Below are positions 5,177 to 7,406 of a DNA stretch of 7,406 nt, piece after piece. The notes under the pieces were generated by a model that did no database searches, had not been told where the DNA came from, and saw nothing but the letters and a program-made list of their open reading frames with translations. The stretch comes from Clostridiales bacterium. GTDB taxonomy: Bacteria > Bacillota > Clostridia > Christensenellales > Borkfalkiaceae. The first letter of the stretch is position 1. Each line of letters begins with the position of its first letter. The position numbers were made by a program, and so were the translations under genes. Where the stretch lies: assembly GCA_021635425.1 (NCBI GenBank), contig JAJWOJ010000090.1:1-7406 (forward strand), written 5' to 3'.

Positions 5177-5722
5177 TTAAAGCGTATCGATAACGCCGAG
5201 CTTATCAAGCTGAACGAAATCAAGCTCGACTTCCGTTTCTCTGCCGAACATCGAAACCTTGACTTTCGCTTTCTGATTTTCCTCGTCAAGATCTTCGATA
5301 ACTCCGATAAACGAATCGAGCGGCCCCGAGACAACGCGCACGCTGTCGCCGACTGCGAAATCGAAATGCTCGACCTTGTCTTCAAGGCGCATTTTCTTGA
5401 TTTCTTCCTCGGTGAGCGGCACCGCCTTTCCTTGCGGACCGACGAAACCCGTTACGCCCCTCGTGTTGGTTAAAAGGTACCACATATCGTTGCTGTATAC
5501 CATTTTTACGAACACGTAACACGGCAGAATCTTTCTCTGAACTATCTTCTTCTTGCCGTTGGCTTTTTCTTCTATGGTCTCTTCCGTGGGAATTTTAATG
5601 TCGAGAATCGTATCGGCAAGATTGTTGTTTTCTATGAGCTTTTCGATAGTATCTTTTACAAGCGCCTCATAGCCCGAGTATGTGTGAATGACATACCAAT
5701 TCGCCGTTTCGGGATTTGCCAT
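5177..5722 (-). CDS. nusG: Transcription elongation/termination factor NusG
   Basis: NusG binds RNA polymerase across the main channel, alters pausing and links polymerase to ribosomes or Rho. The 181-aa protein has the NGN domain (about 7-112) with WYVIHTYSGYE (9-19), KILPCYVFVKM (about 64-74) and NTRGVTGFVG (86-95). The C-terminal KOW domain (about 122-178) contains VGDSVRVVSGPLDSFIGVIE. The common GYV segment reads CYV here. The ATG is 2 nt after the secE stop, and the GAGGTG site lies within the last secE codons, so translation is coupled. Length is normal, with no extra insert between the domains. Confidence 0.97.
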   Translation of the reverse strand: MANPETANWYVIHTYSGYEALVKDTIEKLIENNNLADTILDIKIPTEETIEEKANGKKKIVQRKILPCYVFVKMVYSNDMWYLLTNTRGVTGFVGPQGKAVPLTEEEIKKMRLEDKVEHFDFAVGDSVRVVSGPLDSFIGVIEDLDEENQKAKVKVSMFGRETEVELDFVQLDKLGVIDTL

Positions 5723-5724
5723 TG

Positions 5725-6051
5725 TTAAAGCACCTCACCGATTTTACAAACCAAAGCCGCCGCTTCGCTTCCTTTGCCCTGAACGAGTTTGAGAAGCTGC
5801 TGAAGCCCGAGGTCGATAACGAGTATGAGTACGAGCATTACGAGAACGGTTACCAAAACCGCGCCGAGACGTTTTAAAACGGTCGGGAACGTAGGCCAGG
5901 TGACCTTTTTAAGCTCGGACACGACGGCTTTGATCTTGCCGCCCATACGAACGAAAATATTCGGCTTTTTATTCGCGTTTTTCTTCTGAGCCTTTTTGTC
6001 GGCTTTTTCCGCGTTAGCCTGAGCGTTTTTATCGATTTTCTGATTGTCCAT
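5725..6051 (-). CDS. secE: Preprotein translocase subunit SecE
   Basis: SecE clamps SecY in the SecYEG protein-export channel of the inner membrane. The 108-aa protein has the short single-span form seen in Gram-positive bacteria, with an unusually long Lys/Ala/Asn-rich N-terminal extension (1-30). The core signature ELKKVTWPTFPTVLKR (46-61) contains the conserved amphipathic helix end and TWP. One transmembrane segment follows at about 64-88. A short Gly/Ala-containing tail (91-108) ends the protein. AGGAGGT (6062-6068) precedes the ATG at slightly long spacing. It is upstream of nusG with a 2-nt gap, the classic secE-nusG pair. Confidence 0.96.
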   Translation of the reverse strand: MDNQKIDKNAQANAEKADKKAQKKNANKKPNIFVRMGGKIKAVVSELKKVTWPTFPTVLKRLGAVLVTVLVMLVLILVIDLGLQQLLKLVQGKGSEAAALVCKIGEVL

Positions 6052-6138
6052 TTTCTGACTAACCTCCTGTCATAACGGGCTTGAGACGCTTCACGCGTTC
6101 GTTTAAGGCTTTCCCCTTATAAAAACATACGAAAACGC

Positions 6139-6164
6139 TCGCGCAACGCAACCTGCCTGCGCGA
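6139..6164 (-). repeat. Inverted repeat between rpmG and secE
   Basis: Perfect 7-bp arms, TCGCGCA and TGCGCGA, flank a 12-nt loop in the 148-bp rpmG-secE gap. On the minus strand GCGTTTTCG follows, too weak a U-tract for a convincing terminator. It may be a processing hairpin. I looked for a tRNA-Trp gene, which sits near here in some Firmicutes, and found none. Confidence 0.4.
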
Positions 6165-6199
6165 TCGGCTCAAGCGATATTATACGGTCTCAAAAACAC

Positions 6200-6361
6200 T
6201 TACTTCGTCTCTTTGTGGACGGTGTGCTTTTTGCAGAACGGGCAGTATTTATTAAGCTCGATTCTGTCCGGATCGTTTTTCTTATTCTTATAGTCGTCGT
6301 AATTTCTCTGCTTACATTCCGTGCAAGCCAAAGTGATTCTGGTTCTACTTCCTTTTGCCAT
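6200..6361 (-). CDS. rpmG: 50S ribosomal protein L33 (zinc-ribbon form)
   Basis: A 53-aa protein read from the ATG at 6359-6361 to TAA at 6200-6202. It starts MAKGSRTRITLACTECKQRN and ends CPFCKKHTVHKETK. Length and sequence are those of bacterial L33, a small protein near the ribosomal E site. Two CxxC pairs (C13/C16 and C40/C43) form the zinc-binding site of the C+ paralogue, as opposed to Cys-less L33 copies made under zinc shortage. AGAAGG lies 8 nt upstream. It heads the secE-nusG transcript behind a strong promoter, the usual Gram-positive arrangement. Another open frame across the same bases is a shadow. Confidence 0.97.
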   Translation of the reverse strand: MAKGSRTRITLACTECKQRNYDDYKNKKNDPDRIELNKYCPFCKKHTVHKETK

Positions 6362-6380
6362 ATCTTTCGCCTTCTCAAAA

Positions 6381-6410
6381 AATTAACACCCCGTATGCGG
6401 AGTGCTAATT
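6381..6410 (-). promoter_or_regulatory. CIRCE-like inverted repeat at the rpmG start site
   Basis: On the minus strand TTAGCACTC (6400-6408) matches the left half of the HrcA operator CIRCE exactly. An 8-bp spacer follows, then GGGTGTTAA (6383-6391), which matches the right half GAGTGCTAA at 7 of 9. CIRCE normally has a 9-bp spacer. The repeat overlaps the predicted transcription start, where CIRCE sits in classical groE/dnaK promoters. As RNA, with G-U pairs, bases 6381-6410 could form a 13-bp hairpin with a 4-nt loop followed by U residues, so a terminator or leader hairpin is the alternative. Confidence 0.5.
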
Positions 6411-6411
6411 C

Positions 6412-6440
6412 ATTTTACTATACCTTTAAAAGTTTGTCAA
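6412..6440 (-). promoter_or_regulatory. Strong sigma-A promoter of rpmG-secE-nusG
   Basis: On the minus strand TTGACA (6435-6440), a 17-bp spacer and TAAAAT (6412-6417) match the consensus at 6/6 and 5/6. The DNA just upstream (6441-6470) is a run of A blocks separated by C, like an UP element that binds the polymerase alpha subunit. The expected start is near 6405-6406, inside the CIRCE-like left arm. Confidence 0.88.
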
Positions 6441-6520
6441 CTGTTTTTTTGTGTTTTTTTTGTTTTTTAATCGTCTTTATCGTTTTTTGCCGATTTTCCG
6501 CTTTTTCGGCTCGTTATTTT

Positions 6521-6546
6521 GTACCGATTAAAAGTACCGATTAAAA
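6521..6546. repeat. Tandem 13-bp direct repeat
   Basis: GTACCGATTAAAA occurs twice in perfect tandem (6521-6533 and 6534-6546), between the 232-aa gene and the rpmG promoter. It is probably a slippage duplication. The rest of this 240-bp gap (6362-6601) holds the rpmG promoter and operator; I found no clear terminator for the upstream gene and no other gene. Confidence 0.9.
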
Positions 6547-6601
6547 ACCGCTGCCTTGCTTATCTCCCGGCAAACCCTGTTTAAGCTTCCCGGAAAACAG
6601 C

Positions 6602-7300
6602 TTATTCTTCCGCGCCGACGGTCGTCACATCTTCCGCAGAAGTTTCGTCCGCTCCGTCTTCCCCGCCGCCGTAAAGGAACTGCTCGACCATTCCTATCGC
6701 GTCTACTTCCATGAATTTCGGGTTTTCTTTAAGCCCGTGCTGAGCGGCGCATTGATCGATAAGAATCTTCGCATATCTCATCGCGCGCCCCGATTTGATC
6801 CTGAGAAGAACGGGAACGGTTACGTAAGTCTTTTTGTCGCTCATGTCCTTGCAGTGGAATTTCGGGTCGGTTGTCTCTATATCCATGTTGAGATAAAGTT
6901 TAAGCGTCTTTCCCGCAACGGATAATTTAACGAACTGAAGCCTGCCCTGGTTGATACTGTCGAACTTCTTTGAAATTCTCGTTTTGAGCTTTTTGAAGCG
7001 CAACGCGTAGTTTTTAAGCTCGTCGTATCTGTCCTGAATGATTTCGTCCGCACGAAGCATTTTCTGAGCGAACGTGGGCGAGGGTATGTATTTAGGTGCG
7101 GTTTCGGGAGAATAAAATTCGCCGTCGCCCGCATAAACAGCCGTTGCGGCAACCTCGTCGGGATAATATTTTTCTTCGTCGGCGAGCGCAAGATTCAAAA
7201 GCTCGTCGGTAATGTCGAAACTGTCTTCTTTGACGGTTGCGGCAAAGCCGTTAGCCGCGATCAGATCATCGTCTAAATATTTACCCGTGTATGTTCTCAT
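6602..7300 (-). CDS. Uncharacterised Clostridia-type protein, 232 aa
   Basis: I do not recognise a function. The start is supported by GAGAGAGGTG 7 nt before the ATG. There is no signal peptide or membrane span, so it is probably cytosolic. An acidic N-terminal part (1-75) precedes a basic, conserved-looking core (about 79-184). The core contains RYDELKNYALRFKKLKTRIS (91-110), KFDSINQGR (112-120), KLSVAGKTLKLYLNMD (125-140), DMSDKKTYVTVPVLLRIKSG (152-171) and RYAKILID (175-182). From memory, this pattern of YxxLKN...SR.S..F.S...GR...KL...GKTL.LYL recurs in unannotated Clostridia proteins and is loosely like the layout of DUF5655; neither link is verified. The C-terminus (210-232) is Gly/Asp/Glu rich. 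It stands alone, upstream of rpmG, where tuf or sigH might be expected. Confidence 0.8.
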   Translation of the reverse strand: MRTYTGKYLDDDLIAANGFAATVKEDSFDITDELLNLALADEEKYYPDEVAATAVYAGDGEFYSPETAPKYIPSPTFAQKMLRADEIIQDRYDELKNYALRFKKLKTRISKKFDSINQGRLQFVKLSVAGKTLKLYLNMDIETTDPKFHCKDMSDKKTYVTVPVLLRIKSGRAMRYAKILIDQCAAQHGLKENPKFMEVDAIGMVEQFLYGGGEDGADETSAEDVTTVGAEE

Positions 7301-7331
7301 AAACGCACCTCTCTCCGATTAAAATACCGCA

Positions 7332-7360
7332 AAACGCCCGCATTTTTCGCGGATACGTTT
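7332..7360 (-). other. Possible hairpin in the leader of the 232-aa gene
   Basis: On the minus strand AAACG and CGTTT arms enclose an inner CCGC/GCGG stem with loop GAAAAAT and a small internal loop. It would lie in the 5' leader if transcription starts near 7388. There is no U-tract, and no riboswitch class is recognised. Confidence 0.3.
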
Positions 7361-7394
7361 CGGATTTCAGAAAAAAATAGACTTCTATATATAC

Positions 7395-7400
7395 ATTATA
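7395..7400 (-). promoter_or_regulatory. Possible -10 box for the 232-aa gene
   Basis: TATAAT on the minus strand, at the right edge of the window. The matching -35 box would lie beyond position 7406, so the promoter cannot be confirmed. The leader would be about 90 nt. Confidence 0.35.
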
Positions 7401-7406
7401 TACTAC

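Noticed and set aside
6170..6190. TATAAT on the minus strand after rpmG, as a separate secE promoter
   Set aside because: No -35 box with acceptable match at 16-18 bp; secE is adequately served by the rpmG promoter.
6190..6378. 62-codon minus-strand frame over rpmG
   Set aside because: The true rpmG frame (6200-6361) encodes a full L33 with both CxxC pairs; this frame is its shadow.
6491..6510. GCCGA/TCGGC hairpin as a terminator for the 232-aa gene
   Set aside because: Five-pair stem with a 12-nt loop, followed on the minus strand by A residues, not U.

Overview
The window is a Gram-positive (Bacillota, probably Clostridia-like) chromosomal segment. Every gene lies on the minus strand, so transcription runs from high to low coordinates. 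The evidence for this assignment is the order rpmG-secE-nusG-rplK-rplA-rplJ-rplL, an L10-type leader with an intrinsic attenuator, L1-type mRNA sites, a PlsY-type acyltransferase, AGGAGG-type ribosome binding sites and sigma-A-like promoters with 17-bp spacers. The host is probably an uncultured gut or environmental Clostridia lineage, but this cannot be settled from the window.

Layout in the direction of transcription. (1) 7300-6602: a 232-residue protein of unknown function, with a possible -10 box at the window edge. (2) 6440-5177: a strong promoter whose start site overlaps a CIRCE-like inverted repeat, then rpmG (L33, 53 aa), secE and nusG. (3) 5155-3855: two hairpins, one of them terminator-like, then an L1-binding leader, rplK, a second L1-like site and rplA. 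(4) 3825-2664: an internal consensus promoter, the L10 leader with its attenuator, rplJ (TTG start), rplL and a strong terminator. (5) 2564-160: a new promoter, then plsY, gpsA and a maa-type acetyltransferase. (6) 80-1: a promoter and the first 30 nt of a tRNA gene that leaves the window.

Regions 2-4 make translocon, transcription-elongation and ribosomal stalk/L1-arm components. Protein products probably feed back at two L1 sites and one L10 leader. Region 5 makes glycerol-3-phosphate (GpsA) and acylates it to lysophosphatidic acid (PlsY), the first steps of phospholipid synthesis. The third gene encodes a hexapeptide-repeat O-acetyltransferase.

This is mostly a conserved housekeeping locus, and I see no defence island, mobile element or CRISPR array. 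The points most worth checking are the CIRCE-like operator at the rpmG start site, the duplicated L1 sites, the inverted repeat inside the rplJ promoter, the closure of the operon after rplL without rpoB/rpoC, and the uncharacterised 232-aa protein.
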